Of a DNA stretch of 64,000 nucleotides, positions 1-10,913 are shown piece after piece. The notes beneath the pieces were generated by a model that did not search any database, had not been told where the DNA came from, and saw nothing but the letters and a program-made list of their open reading frames with translations. Within the stretch, counting starts at the first letter, position 1; every line of letters starts with the position of its first letter. The translations under genes were made by a program, and so were the position numbers. This DNA comes from DATATJ01 sp963789075 (GTDB taxonomy: Bacteria; Acidobacteriota; Vicinamibacteria; Vicinamibacterales; CAVVIG01), in NCBI GenBank assembly GCA_963789075.1, contig CAWBJQ010000002.1, positions 186,001 through 250,000 on the forward strand, in the 5' to 3' direction.

Positions 1-34
1 AGCAGGACCGAAGGCAATCTCGAATGGGCATCAT
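1..34 (-). CDS. 5' end of an unknown gene cut by the window edge
   Basis: An ATG at 34 (reading leftwards) has a strong Shine-Dalgarno GAGGAGA at 41-47, six bases upstream. It opens a frame reading MMPIRDCLRSC before the window ends. Only 11 codons are visible, so no product can be named. The ribosome-binding site is the whole basis for the call. Confidence 0.3.
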   Translation of the reverse strand, partial: MMPIRDCLRSC

Positions 35-480
35 GTCCGTCTCTCCTCACAGCCAGGCGTGAAAACGCCGAATGTACCAAGTCTTCACGCCCTGAGTGAG
101 GGCACAATACGCGAGCAATAGCTCTCCCGGTGCGTCGGAGAGCAGCACACGACCGACCGGACGAAAGTTCCGGCGACAATGGTTGAAAACGATCGGCGGG
201 AAATGTGAGCCCGGCCGCGATCTCCACGATGTGCGTGGAAGATGCGCTGGGCAACCTGCGGGTGGCTAGGTCGGACTATGCGGCGTCTTCCAGGAGTCGG
301 GTGCTACTCGGAGGTTGATCGTCTTGGTTTCGCATAACTCGGAATTTCTGTTTTACCCCGACGGCCTCTCTCGACGCCGGAGGGCAGTGGCCTGTGTGTC
401 GCGCACACGCGCATTCACATCTCAACGATTGTCGCGCCTCTCAGCCATCGGGTCAACGAAAGAGATCGTCAAGATCAGCG
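35..480. other. Gene-free stretch, nothing recognised
   Basis: This 446-bp stretch lies between the left-edge gene start and the stop codon of the antiporter. The short frames inside it have no ribosome-binding site, no family resemblance and unnatural composition. It probably holds the promoter of the left-edge gene. No hairpin or repeat stands out. Confidence 0.4.
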
Positions 481-2038
481 TCACGCCTCGTTCCTGCTGA
501 CTGCCATTTCGAGCCAGTCCAGTTCCTCTTCCATCTGATGAAAGGCATCGTCGCCGATCTCGTCGCTCGCACGCATGGCGAGAACGGCGTGGCGCGCCGC
601 CTGAAGGGCTCCGCGATGTGAATGTCGCTGTGAGCGGAGTGTCCGGAATGGCCTGCTTCAGAATCCGTCGCCCGCCGGTGCCAGATGCGCGATAAATTCC
701 TGCCGGACATCCTCGGCAATCGGCGATCGGTCGTTCTCGAAGCTCGCGAGTCCGGCACGCAAGGCGCGTTCGCGCGCCGCACCGACTTCGCGGCCAACCG
801 GATCATCGTCCTGCAGATCGAGCGCGCGCAAGAGAGGCTTGAGCGTCAGTCCCTGGAGCGCGAGCGTGCCGAGCACGACGGAGAACGCCGTCAGCACGAT
901 CAGGTCGCGGAACGGAAACGCCGCCGGTAGCGCCAGTGCCGCCGCCAGGGTGACGATGCCGCGCATGCCGGCCCACGAGATGACCAAACCGCTGCCAACG
1001 GTAGGTCGCAGCATGGGCCGTGGTGGATGAAAACCGAGCCGGCGATCTCGCCATCTGATGACGGCATTGAACGACATGTGCCAGGCGATGCGGACAACGA
1101 TGACGGTCAGGAGGACGGCACCAGCGACGGCAAAGTATCGCCCGCGAGCCGCCGGCTGGAGGCTCTCCAGAATCGGGCGGATCTGCAGGCCGATGAAGAT
1201 GAACGCCAGGATGTTCAGCGACGAACACGACCGTGTCCCACACGGCGTACGCCGGTATGCGTATCCGCGCAGGAGTGCGCTCAGGCGCCGTCCGCGCCAC
1301 CGCAATGGCGTAGCAGACCATCGTCAGCACAGCCTGAAAGACCGATGCGGTCGGCGACTATCCAGACGCCGAACGTGCTGACGAATTGAAGAAGGATGGA
1401 GGTCGGTACGTCCTGCACACGGTTCGATCGACCGAAGGAAGAGCCACCCGAGCGCCGGCCCCACAACCACGCTGCCGGCCACTGCGAACAGGAAGGTCGG
1501 CGCCACCGCGGCGATGGAGAAGGTATTGGCCGCCACGGCTCCAACGGCGAGGCGATAAATCAGCAGCGCGCTGGCATCATTCAGCAGGCTTTCGCCTTCG
1601 AGGATGGTCAGGATGCGATGCGGCGGTCGCAACTGGCGGAGCACGGCCGTTGCGGCCGCGGCGTCCGGCGGGGCGACGACGGCGCCGAGCGCAATCGCCG
1701 GTGCCCATGGCATGGCGGGCATCAGCGTGTGTGCCATCAAGGCGACCGCGGCAGTCGTGAAGGCGACCGCAAAGACCGCCAGGCCGGTGACCGGCGCCCA
1801 ATTGTCCCTGAGATCTCTCGGCGACGCGTCGTACGCCGCATCGAGCAGCACGGGTGCGACGAAGATCGCGAGCGCGAGCTCGGGGAGGCACCGTGAACGA
1901 AGGCGCGCCCGGAACAAACGCGAGGAGCGCGCCGCCGAGCGCTAGAAATACGGGATAGGGTGCTCCGACGCGGCGCGCCGCCGCTGCCAGGAGAACGGCC
2001 GCGAGGACCAGGCCGACGAGCTCTTCGAAATTCCTCAT
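481..2038 (-). CDS. Na+/H+ antiporter, CPA1 family (frameshifted)
   Basis: Inner-membrane cation/proton exchanger for pH and sodium homeostasis. The gene starts at 2038 (MRNFEELVGLVLAAVLL), and conserved CPA1 segments follow in order but in changing frames: VAPPDAAAATAVLRQL and EGESLLNDASALLIYR (about 1570-1700), VQDVPTSILLQF (about 1400), LNILAFIFIGLQ (about 1215), WAGMRGIVTLAAALALP (about 960), and a C-terminus ending LDWLEMAVSRNEA with TGA at 481-483. Frame changes are needed near 1888 (an extra C in a CCCC run), 1455, 1340, 1220 and 650. All diagnostic acidic and Asn-Asp motifs survive, which favours sequencing indels over real decay, but a pseudogene is not excluded. The nearest upstream gene, at 2248-2400, is on the same strand. 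The family assignment is secure; cation specificity cannot be read. Confidence 0.82.
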
Positions 2039-2247
2039 GGCACCGGGCTGGTGGCGATTCTAGCCGAAGGACGGAAGTCCAATGCCTCGGCCCCTTCGTG
2101 CCCTGGCGAAGCTTGGGTTGCCAAGCCGAGTTGGCGATCGCCAAATCCACGAGCTTTCCGACTGGCCTTCTCATGCCGAGCCGCCGCCGCTCCGAGCTTC
2201 ATTCGGAGCGGTAGACCAGCCGAGATGCGCGTGATGTGCGGACGTGT

Positions 2248-2400
2248 TTACATTCTGCCGGTCAGCAGCAGGATCACGAGAATCAACAGAACCAGACCCA
2301 GCCCGCCGCTCGGACCGTATCCCCAACTGCGACTGTGCGGCCACGCGGGAAGGGCACCCAGCAGCATCAGCACCGCAAGCACGATCAGAATCGTCACCAT
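2248..2400 (-). CDS. DUF3309-type small membrane protein, 50 aa
   Basis: A 50-residue protein, MVTILIVLAVLMLLGALPAW then PHSRSWGYGPSGGLGLVLL and a second hydrophobic run ending LLLTGRM. ATG at 2400 is preceded by GAGGAGA at 2407-2413, six bases away; TAA is at 2248-2250. Two transmembrane segments flank the conserved P-H-S-R-x-W-G-Y-x-P-S-G-G motif, which matches the DUF3309 family from memory. Family function is unknown; members are often found near stress genes. It lies upstream of the antiporter on the same strand, separated by about 210 bp, so co-transcription is possible but unproven. Confidence 0.72.
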   Translation of the reverse strand: MVTILIVLAVLMLLGALPAWPHSRSWGYGPSGGLGLVLLILVILLLTGRM

Positions 2401-2512
2401 GTGTTGTTCTCCTCGCCTGCCACTCTACTGATGTCCTCAGGCTTTGCGTGTCCTCGATTGCACAGCGACTCGAAACGACATCAGCCATAGTCCGAGCAGA
2501 GGAGGGTGCGCA

Positions 2513-2707
2513 ATGAAATTCATTCACCTGTTTCTGATTGGGTATGTCGTCCTGATTGTCGGCTTCGCGCTGGCTTTGTGGCAGACAGGCCTCCTGCACC
2601 GCGTCCCGCCGATCTGGATCGCCATCGGCCTGATGGTGGCGGCTGGCGTCGGGATCATGATGTCGGTGTCGTCAGGAAAGCCCACGATCTCCACGGAGAG
2701 CTCATAA
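2513..2707 (+). CDS. Small two-TM hypothetical protein, 64 aa
   Basis: ATG at 2513 is chosen over an upstream in-frame start at 2444 because AGGAGG sits at 2500-2505, seven bases before it, and because the protein then starts directly with a hydrophobic segment (MKFIHLFLIGYVVLIVGF). A second membrane span follows (IWIAIGLMVAAGVGIMMSV), with a short polar tail. I do not recognise the family. The strong ribosome-binding site and hydropathy make it a credible small membrane protein. It precedes the large BNR protein by 87 bp on the same strand. Confidence 0.65.
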   Translation: MKFIHLFLIGYVVLIVGFALALWQTGLLHRVPPIWIAIGLMVAAGVGIMMSVSSGKPTISTESS

Positions 2708-2794
2708 CCGTCGTCGATTCGCCGCGCTGCGGCCATCCTCGAGCTGCCATGGTATCTTGCTGACGAACTCTCAAGACCAATCGAGGAGACCGTC

Positions 2795-6052
<3,258 letters not shown>

Positions 6053-6089
6053 GCGGGAAACCGATCGTGGTCGCATCCCTAAATCGGTC

Positions 6090-6144
6090 GGTAGGGGCCG
6101 ACCTATGTGTCGGCCCTAGCCGGACACGCAGGTCCACCCCTACC
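6090..6144. repeat. Compound palindromic repeat between convergent genes (family D)
   Basis: Outer arms GGTAGGGG (6090-6097) and CCCCTACC (6137-6144) enclose a perfect inner hairpin, GGGCCGAC to GTCGGCCC, and then GGACACGCAGGTCC-like sequence. It lies between two convergent genes, and the TAG stop of the minus-strand gene (6140-6142) is inside the outer arm. It could act as a two-way transcription terminator. Related GGTCCGCC-CTACAC sequence recurs at 57.4 kb. Confidence 0.65.
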
Positions 6145-7048
6145 GTGACAAAGCGGACGCAACCTCTTGTCGAAGTCCCGCATTCTGATAGGAGATGCGA
6201 GCGATCGCCGCCCAATCGGCTTCGCCTAACCCGAGAGCGAGAGCGGCCACGAACCGATCGTGGACCAGGCTGGCCATAGGCATCGGCACGGCGGCCTCGT
6301 CAGCCGCAGCGAGCAGCAGTCGGTTGTCCTTGAACCCCAGCGGCATTTTGAAGCCCGCCGGCTCAAACGTGTCCGACGCAATCATGCTCCCATAATTGCG
6401 ATAGACCGGTGCCGTGAACAATGAGCTCGTCAGCACGTCGAGCAGGGTATGCGGGTCAACGCCGGATTTGCGTCCGAAGGCCAAGGCTTCGGCCAGACTC
6501 TCGATCATCGTCGTGATGAGGAAGTTTCCGGCCAACTTCACCACGTTGGCAGCGTGAGCATCGTCGCCAACCTGGAATGTCCGCTGCCCAATCGCGTCGA
6601 ACAAGGGCCGGCATCGTTCGATCTGTTCGGCTGCGCCAGCGGCCACGACGAACAACTTCGCGGCGGCCGCCGCCTCAGGCCGGCCGAACACCGGCGCCGC
6701 GAGATAGTGCTGCTGTTGTTCCCGGTGGCGTTCGGCCAGCCGGCGCGACAACGCGACGCTGACCGTGCTCATGGAAATGTGAACAGCGCCCGCAGGCAGA
6801 GCCGTGATGGCGTTGTCCGGTGGAAAGATGACAGCCTCCACGGCCGCATCGTCCGCCAACATCGTGATGAGCGCTTCCGCATTGGCGGCAGCGGCGGCCG
6901 GCGTTTCGGCGATCCTCGCTCCCAAGGACGCGAACGCCTCGGCACGGCTTCGCGTCCGGTTGTAAACGGTCAGATCATGCCCCGCGGCTATGAGATTGCG
7001 GGCCATCGCTGATCCCATGTTGCCAAGACCGATGAACCCGACCTTCAT
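6140..7048 (-). CDS. NAD(P)-dependent oxidoreductase, 3-hydroxyisobutyrate dehydrogenase family
   Basis: A 302-aa cytosolic beta-hydroxyacid dehydrogenase-like enzyme. The Rossmann nucleotide motif GLGNMG is at residues 7-12. The substrate-binding motif region VHISMSTVS is near 89-97, and the catalytic lysine is K171 in VVKLAGNF, followed by an all-helical C-terminal domain. Length is normal for the family (about 290-305). Substrate is not predictable: hydroxyisobutyrate, tartronate semialdehyde, glyoxylate or an imine (imine-reductase-like members lack the lysine, this one has it). ATG at 7048 follows AGAGGA. The upstream gene on the same strand ends only 12 bp away, suggesting an operon. 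Confidence 0.85.
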   Translation of the reverse strand: MKVGFIGLGNMGSAMARNLIAAGHDLTVYNRTRSRAEAFASLGARIAETPAAAAANAEALITMLADDAAVEAVIFPPDNAITALPAGAVHISMSTVSVALSRRLAERHREQQQHYLAAPVFGRPEAAAAAKLFVVAAGAAEQIERCRPLFDAIGQRTFQVGDDAHAANVVKLAGNFLITTMIESLAEALAFGRKSGVDPHTLLDVLTSSLFTAPVYRNYGSMIASDTFEPAGFKMPLGFKDNRLLLAAADEAAVPMPMASLVHDRFVAALALGLGEADWAAIARISYQNAGLRQEVASALSR

Positions 7049-7060
7049 TGGCTGTCCTCT

Positions 7061-7591
7061 TCAGCTCTTTGTTTTGAAATAGTGCGTGACCTTCGCGCCG
7101 GCTTCATCTGAGTAGTACACGACGATCCGTGTGTCCTCTCCGACGCTCTTGCCGACGTTGGCCGCTGCCCGATCCGTCAGCTTCAGCTTCTCGATCTTGC
7201 CGTTGTCATACCTGATCGTGATCTCTTTCTTGCCGCGATCGATCTTGGTGGCGATGCCTTCTGTGGTGCTCAGTCCGCCGGGGCCGACGCGATCGATCTC
7301 CTGCGCCGTGTTGTTGTCGGCGGAGTAATGGACGATCACGGTCGTGCCGGGCTTGAGGTCGGACAACGAATCCTTCCCACCGTGGACGACGAGCCCTTTG
7401 GCAGCACCGTAGACGTGTTCGACGCCGTCCTCGGTCGCGACGATGATCTTGTTGCCTGCTTTTTGTTCGTCTTTGATCGTGGCTTCGGTCGCGATCGTGC
7501 CGGTGACACCGGGGATGGGCGGTTGGGCGTGTGCCGACGGTACGCCGAGCGCAACCATACCGACGAGCGCGAGATGCCAGGACGCGCGCAT
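7061..7591 (-). CDS. Secreted hypothetical protein, 176 aa
   Basis: A Sec signal peptide (LALVGMVALGVPSAHAQ, cleavage after about residue 22) precedes a beta-rich periplasmic domain with two similar halves: TVIVHYSADNNTAQEIDRVG and TRIVVYYSDEAGAKVTHYFK. The internal similarity suggests duplicated small beta-barrels. I do not recognise a named family. It lies 12 bp upstream of the dehydrogenase gene on the same strand and diverges from the PEGA gene at 7813, leaving about 220 bp for promoters between them. Confidence 0.7.
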   Translation of the reverse strand: MRASWHLALVGMVALGVPSAHAQPPIPGVTGTIATEATIKDEQKAGNKIIVATEDGVEHVYGAAKGLVVHGGKDSLSDLKPGTTVIVHYSADNNTAQEIDRVGPGGLSTTEGIATKIDRGKKEITIRYDNGKIEKLKLTDRAAANVGKSVGEDTRIVVYYSDEAGAKVTHYFKTKS

Positions 7592-7812
7592 GTGAACCTC
7601 CTTTTGAGCCTCTATTGACTATTGCACAGTGCGCGCCACGTGCGCTCGCCGTCTTTGCTCTGTTTCTGAGTTCGATAGTCTCCGCGAGTGGACGTCTCTG
7701 CCGTGCAGGTGCATTGATTGCGGGCACGCCCCCGCAAATGGGCCACCACGCCTTGGCATCAGTCCTGCCTTTTCAACAAATCAGTGAATAACGACACGAT
7801 CGGAGGCATTTC

Positions 7813-8331
7813 ATGACGAAACTCTTTCTTACAGCGATTATCTCCGGCGCGCTGGTGACGACGATGTCCAGCACAGCGGTTGCTGCGCCTCCCCATGGAT
7901 CCGGGGGGCATGCGATGGGCCATGCCGTCGCCAGAAGCGGCGCATGGGGACGTGCGTCGATTGCACCGCACGTGCGGCCTCGCGTCGTCGTAGCGCCATT
8001 TTACGGGTATGGCTCGTTCGGTTTCGATCCGTTCTGGTACGGACCCGGCTGGGGCTATTACGGTGATGGGTATCCGTACGTCGTGCCGGGCGGAGAAACC
8101 GGCGGTCTGCGACTCGAAGTGACGCCGAAAACCGCAGCGGTGCTCGTCGACGGGTACTACGCGGGTGTGGTCGACGATTTCGACGGGCACTTCCAGCACT
8201 TGGATATGACGCCCGGCGGCCATCGCATCGAGATTCAGCAGCCCGGATTTCAGCCGCTAACGTTCCAGGCGTATGTGCAGCCCGATCACACGAGTGATTA
8301 CAAAGGAGCGTTGGCGCCAGTGACGCCATAG
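7813..8331 (+). CDS. Secreted PEGA-domain protein, 172 aa
   Basis: ATG at 7813 follows GGAGG. A signal peptide (LTAIISGALVTTMSSTAVAA) is followed by a Gly/Tyr/Trp-rich segment with aromatic repeats (YGYGSFGFDPFWYG, residues about 64-80). A C-terminal PEGA domain starts around GGLRLEVTPKTAAVLVDGYY (about 97-116) and continues with AGVVDDFDG and MTPGGHRIEIQQPGFQPL. PEGA domains are immunoglobulin-like modules found in cell-surface proteins; no enzymatic role is known. A closely similar module (VTPKDAEVYVDGYYAGVVDD) is present in the protein at 62055-62846, so the two are paralogs. A strong terminator follows about 50 bp downstream. Confidence 0.8.
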   Translation: MTKLFLTAIISGALVTTMSSTAVAAPPHGSGGHAMGHAVARSGAWGRASIAPHVRPRVVVAPFYGYGSFGFDPFWYGPGWGYYGDGYPYVVPGGETGGLRLEVTPKTAAVLVDGYYAGVVDDFDGHFQHLDMTPGGHRIEIQQPGFQPLTFQAYVQPDHTSDYKGALAPVTP

Positions 8332-8383
8332 CCGCTGTGCGGAGGACGTCGAACGATCCGGTTCTCATGAACCCGCACCGGCG

Positions 8384-8420
8384 AACAGGCCACGTCTTCA
8401 CGACGTGGCCTGTTTTGTTT
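8384..8420 (+). terminator. Rho-independent terminator
   Basis: A perfect 13-bp stem, AACAGGCCACGTC (8384-8396) pairing with GACGTGGCCTGTT (8402-8414), has a five-base loop and is followed by TTTGTTT. It is placed to end transcription of the PEGA gene and to insulate the FKBP gene downstream. Confidence 0.85.
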
Positions 8421-8495
8421 GGTGCGCGCTTCCCAGAAATGTCTTGGATGGTTCACCGAAGGTCCATATTCGTCTCGCAAGATATTTGGGCATCG

Positions 8496-8960
8496 ATGGC
8501 GACGAAGTTGGGACATCTCGCGAGCTGGTGGCGCGGAAACCGACATGCGGGCGTGGTACTCGCCCTGCTGGCAATTTCGGCCGCAGGCTGTAGTCCCTCG
8601 CCGACGTCTCCGGGCAACGGTGCGCCCTACAGTCAGACCGACGTGGTGCTGGGAACTGGCGCTGCGGCGGCGGTGGGCAATACGGTCGGCGTGAACTACA
8701 CGGGTTGGCTATACGACGTTTCGCAACCGGCGCAGCAGGGCGCCCAATTCGACGCATCGACCCCAGGAACGCCCTTTTCGTTCACACTCGGCGACGGGCA
8801 GGTGATTCAAGGCTGGGAGCAGGGCGTCGTCGGCCTGCAAGTAGGCGGCATCCGGCGCCTCGTCATCCCACCATCCCTCGGCTATGGTGACTCGCGCCAC
8901 GGGATGATCCCGCCGAATGCCACGCTGGTGTTCCAGATCACGCTCGTTAGCGTGCAGTGA
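8496..8960 (+). CDS. FKBP-type peptidyl-prolyl cis-trans isomerase, lipoprotein
   Basis: Peptidyl-prolyl isomerase assisting protein folding, probably anchored at the membrane facing the periplasm. I take ATG 8496 because an upstream in-frame start (8337) would read through the terminator. The protein then begins with a short basic region, a hydrophobic stretch (AGVVLALLAISAAGC) and a lipobox-like cysteine at about residue 30. The FKBP fold follows: VGVNYTGWLYD, QFDAS, PFSFTLGDGQVIQGWEQGV, RRLVIPPSLGYG and TLVFQITLVSV, containing the active-site Y, F/D, V-I-x-W and Y residues. Length is 154 aa. No clear Shine-Dalgarno precedes 8496, so the start is uncertain. Its stop overlaps the convergent gene's stop by 14 bp. 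Confidence 0.85.
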   Translation: MATKLGHLASWWRGNRHAGVVLALLAISAAGCSPSPTSPGNGAPYSQTDVVLGTGAAAAVGNTVGVNYTGWLYDVSQPAQQGAQFDASTPGTPFSFTLGDGQVIQGWEQGVVGLQVGGIRRLVIPPSLGYGDSRHGMIPPNATLVFQITLVSVQ

Positions 8961-10017
8961 CCTTTGAGGAGCGGCCGACGGCGACACGAACACCCGTCGT
9001 CGCAAAGATCAACGTGTCGCTGACCGAGCCTTGCGCGTTGTCGATCGCTCCGCCCTTGAGCGCGATCACATCCCCTTCAACATAGAGACCGAGCCGGTTC
9101 GTGATCCACGTTTCGGCGCCGCCTCCGGCCACCCAGCCCCAGCCTTGCGCCTTGAATGCGAAGGTCTCCGGCGTGTCGGCGCCAGTCGTGATGGTCTGCA
9201 CGGTGGTAGATGTGGCGGCGAGGCGGTTGACGCCCCCGAGGCCATAGAGTCTTGCAGGGCCCGCCTGAACCGCAACCTTGCCGTCGATCGTCAACATGCG
9301 TGCATCGAGCCCGCCGGTGAAGCTGAAATTGGTGCCGCTGCCGCTCGCGTTCACGCGGCCCGGCCGCAGATAGGCGACGTCCGCGGCAACAAACCGCGTG
9401 AGCCAGTACGTCGCACCGATCGCTCCGTTTGTTCGAAGGCTCTTGCCGACACAGGACACGGCGTCGCCGCACTCCTGGCTGACACTGTTGTCGAAGTTCG
9501 CGCCGCCGACGCCGGCCGACGCGATGATGCCGATTGGCGCCGCCTTCCAGGATCGCTTGGGGGCCGCCGTTGCCGTTTCTTCTCCGAGCCACACGATTGG
9601 CGCCGGACCTTGTCGAATCCACACGGCCGGAGTCTGCGCGTCCACCTCGATGACGAGCGTGGTGATCGGCTGGATGCTGAACACGTCCCGGAGCGTGGCG
9701 CGGGTGCACGCGCCTTGGACCGGCACCGGCTGTACCCCGTTTTCGACGAGCAGGATGCGCCACGCCTCACCGCACGAGTCGACGATGACGTGGACGCCGG
9801 CCTCGGCCTTTCGAAGGCGCGTCGACATATCGGCCCTGAGTGTGGCGTTGCCCACGGCATCGGCCGTCGCGGTCGCGACCTGCTCGTCGTTGAGCACCAA
9901 CGTCGCGGATGCTCCCGCCGGTGCGTTTTTCACGACGACGGTTTGCGCGCTCGCGATGCCGGATGCTGCGCTCAGGAGAAGGCCGGCGGTCACCGCCAGC
10001 GACGCTGTTCTGTGCAT
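8947..10017 (-). CDS. Secreted protein with probable C-terminal outer-membrane barrel, 356 aa
   Basis: ATG at 10017 is preferred over 10074 because it follows GAAGGA and begins directly with a signal peptide (MHRTASLAVTAGLLLSAASG). The N-terminal part (about 25-150) looks like beta-sandwich periplasmic sequence with one cysteine pair. The C-terminal half alternates hydrophobic and polar residues with glycine-rich turns (AADVAYLRPGRV, GWVAGGGAETWITNRLGLYV, LIFATTGVRVAVG), as in small OmpA-like beta-barrels. No family is recognised. It lies 37 bp downstream of the lipoprotein gene at 10055, probably one operon. Confidence 0.65.
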   Translation of the reverse strand: MHRTASLAVTAGLLLSAASGIASAQTVVVKNAPAGASATLVLNDEQVATATADAVGNATLRADMSTRLRKAEAGVHVIVDSCGEAWRILLVENGVQPVPVQGACTRATLRDVFSIQPITTLVIEVDAQTPAVWIRQGPAPIVWLGEETATAAPKRSWKAAPIGIIASAGVGGANFDNSVSQECGDAVSCVGKSLRTNGAIGATYWLTRFVAADVAYLRPGRVNASGSGTNFSFTGGLDARMLTIDGKVAVQAGPARLYGLGGVNRLAATSTTVQTITTGADTPETFAFKAQGWGWVAGGGAETWITNRLGLYVEGDVIALKGGAIDNAQGSVSDTLIFATTGVRVAVGRSSKVTAR

Positions 10018-10054
10018 GTATCCTTCGTGGGTTCGCCTCACATCCATCGAGGGC

Positions 10055-10534
10055 TCAGGGGTGTGCGACAGCAATGGCGTACGCGACAGGGCCCACTTGG
10101 CTGGTCACATCCGAGACCTGCGCGCAATACGTCCCTGCGGCCAACGTTCCAGTCAATTGGGCAGTCGCACCACCTTGAGCGGTCGTGAACGCATTGGTCA
10201 GCGGCGTGCAGGTCGTTGGCGTTCCGGCGTTGACCACGAGCGATCCGACCGCCAGACCCATGGTGACGGTGGGTAAGAGCGCGCCTCCGGGAAGCGTTTC
10301 TACGGCGGACGTCAGCGTGAGCGACACGGTGCCGCCACCCTGGCCGACGACGAACGTCCCGAATGAGCTCTGAAGCGCACCGTTCACGGGCGGCTGCACG
10401 ACACCTGTGAGAATGTCGGTCGTGAGCGTTGGAGATGGACTCGCCGGCGTCGACGTGTTCGAGCTGCTGCACGCCGATGCGAGGACGGCGACACTCACGA
10501 TGAGAGCGGTGAGCGTTGCGTTGGTGGACTGCAT
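10055..10534 (-). CDS. Putative lipoprotein, 159 aa
   Basis: Signal peptide LTALIVSVAVLASAC ends in a lipobox (VLASAC, Cys about 22), followed by a Ser/Thr/Pro linker and a beta-rich domain. The domain resembles pre-peptidase or cell-surface Ig-like modules (TLTSAVETLPGGALLPTVTM, GTLAAGTYCAQVSDVTSQVG). Two further cysteines (CTPL, YCAQV) could form a disulfide. Function unknown. It precedes the putative outer-membrane protein in what looks like a two-gene operon. Confidence 0.65.
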   Translation of the reverse strand: MQSTNATLTALIVSVAVLASACSSSNTSTPASPSPTLTTDILTGVVQPPVNGALQSSFGTFVVGQGGGTVSLTLTSAVETLPGGALLPTVTMGLAVGSLVVNAGTPTTCTPLTNAFTTAQGGATAQLTGTLAAGTYCAQVSDVTSQVGPVAYAIAVAHP

Positions 10535-10913
10535 GCGCGTGTCCGCACGGGAGCAAGCGACATGCCGCTGAGTTCGCCGTGCCCTGGGGAGGGATCCAAC
10601 TGGCGCTGCGATAGCCAGATGCCGCTTAATGCTTCACAACGAGCTATTTGCGGTCGAATCGAGCGAGCTGCATTCGCCTTGGGATAAGGAAAGGATTGCC
10701 GGCGAATCCGTCGCCAGAACAAGACACTGCCGTCCGCGGAGGGCACTGGGCAGCCCGCAGTGCCTGGGTCAGAAACGGCGTCACGACCACGGAGCGATCG
10801 GTGCGCGCTGAAGTGACGCCGGAACAGCGACGAGCGCCAGACGCGGCGATTCAAAAGCCGTAGCGGCTGTTCGAATGTTCCGAGGAATTGGTGAGGAGTG
10901 TTTCAGGTGGCTC
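10535..10913. other. Intergenic region, no gene seen
   Basis: About 380 bp separate the lipoprotein gene start (10534) from the end of the second TolC-like gene (10914), both on the minus strand. It contains a 7-bp hairpin, GGCACTG (10742-10748) with CAGTGCC (10758-10764). No coding frame is credible. It presumably contains the promoter for the lipoprotein operon. Confidence 0.4.

Noticed and set aside
315..500. Short frames in the left gene-free stretch
   Set aside because: No ribosome-binding site or family; they overlap the antiporter's 3' end.
10742..10764. Hairpin GGCACTG...CAGTGCC as a terminator for the TolC pair
   Set aside because: It is 150 bp beyond the gene end and has no T-run on the relevant strand.
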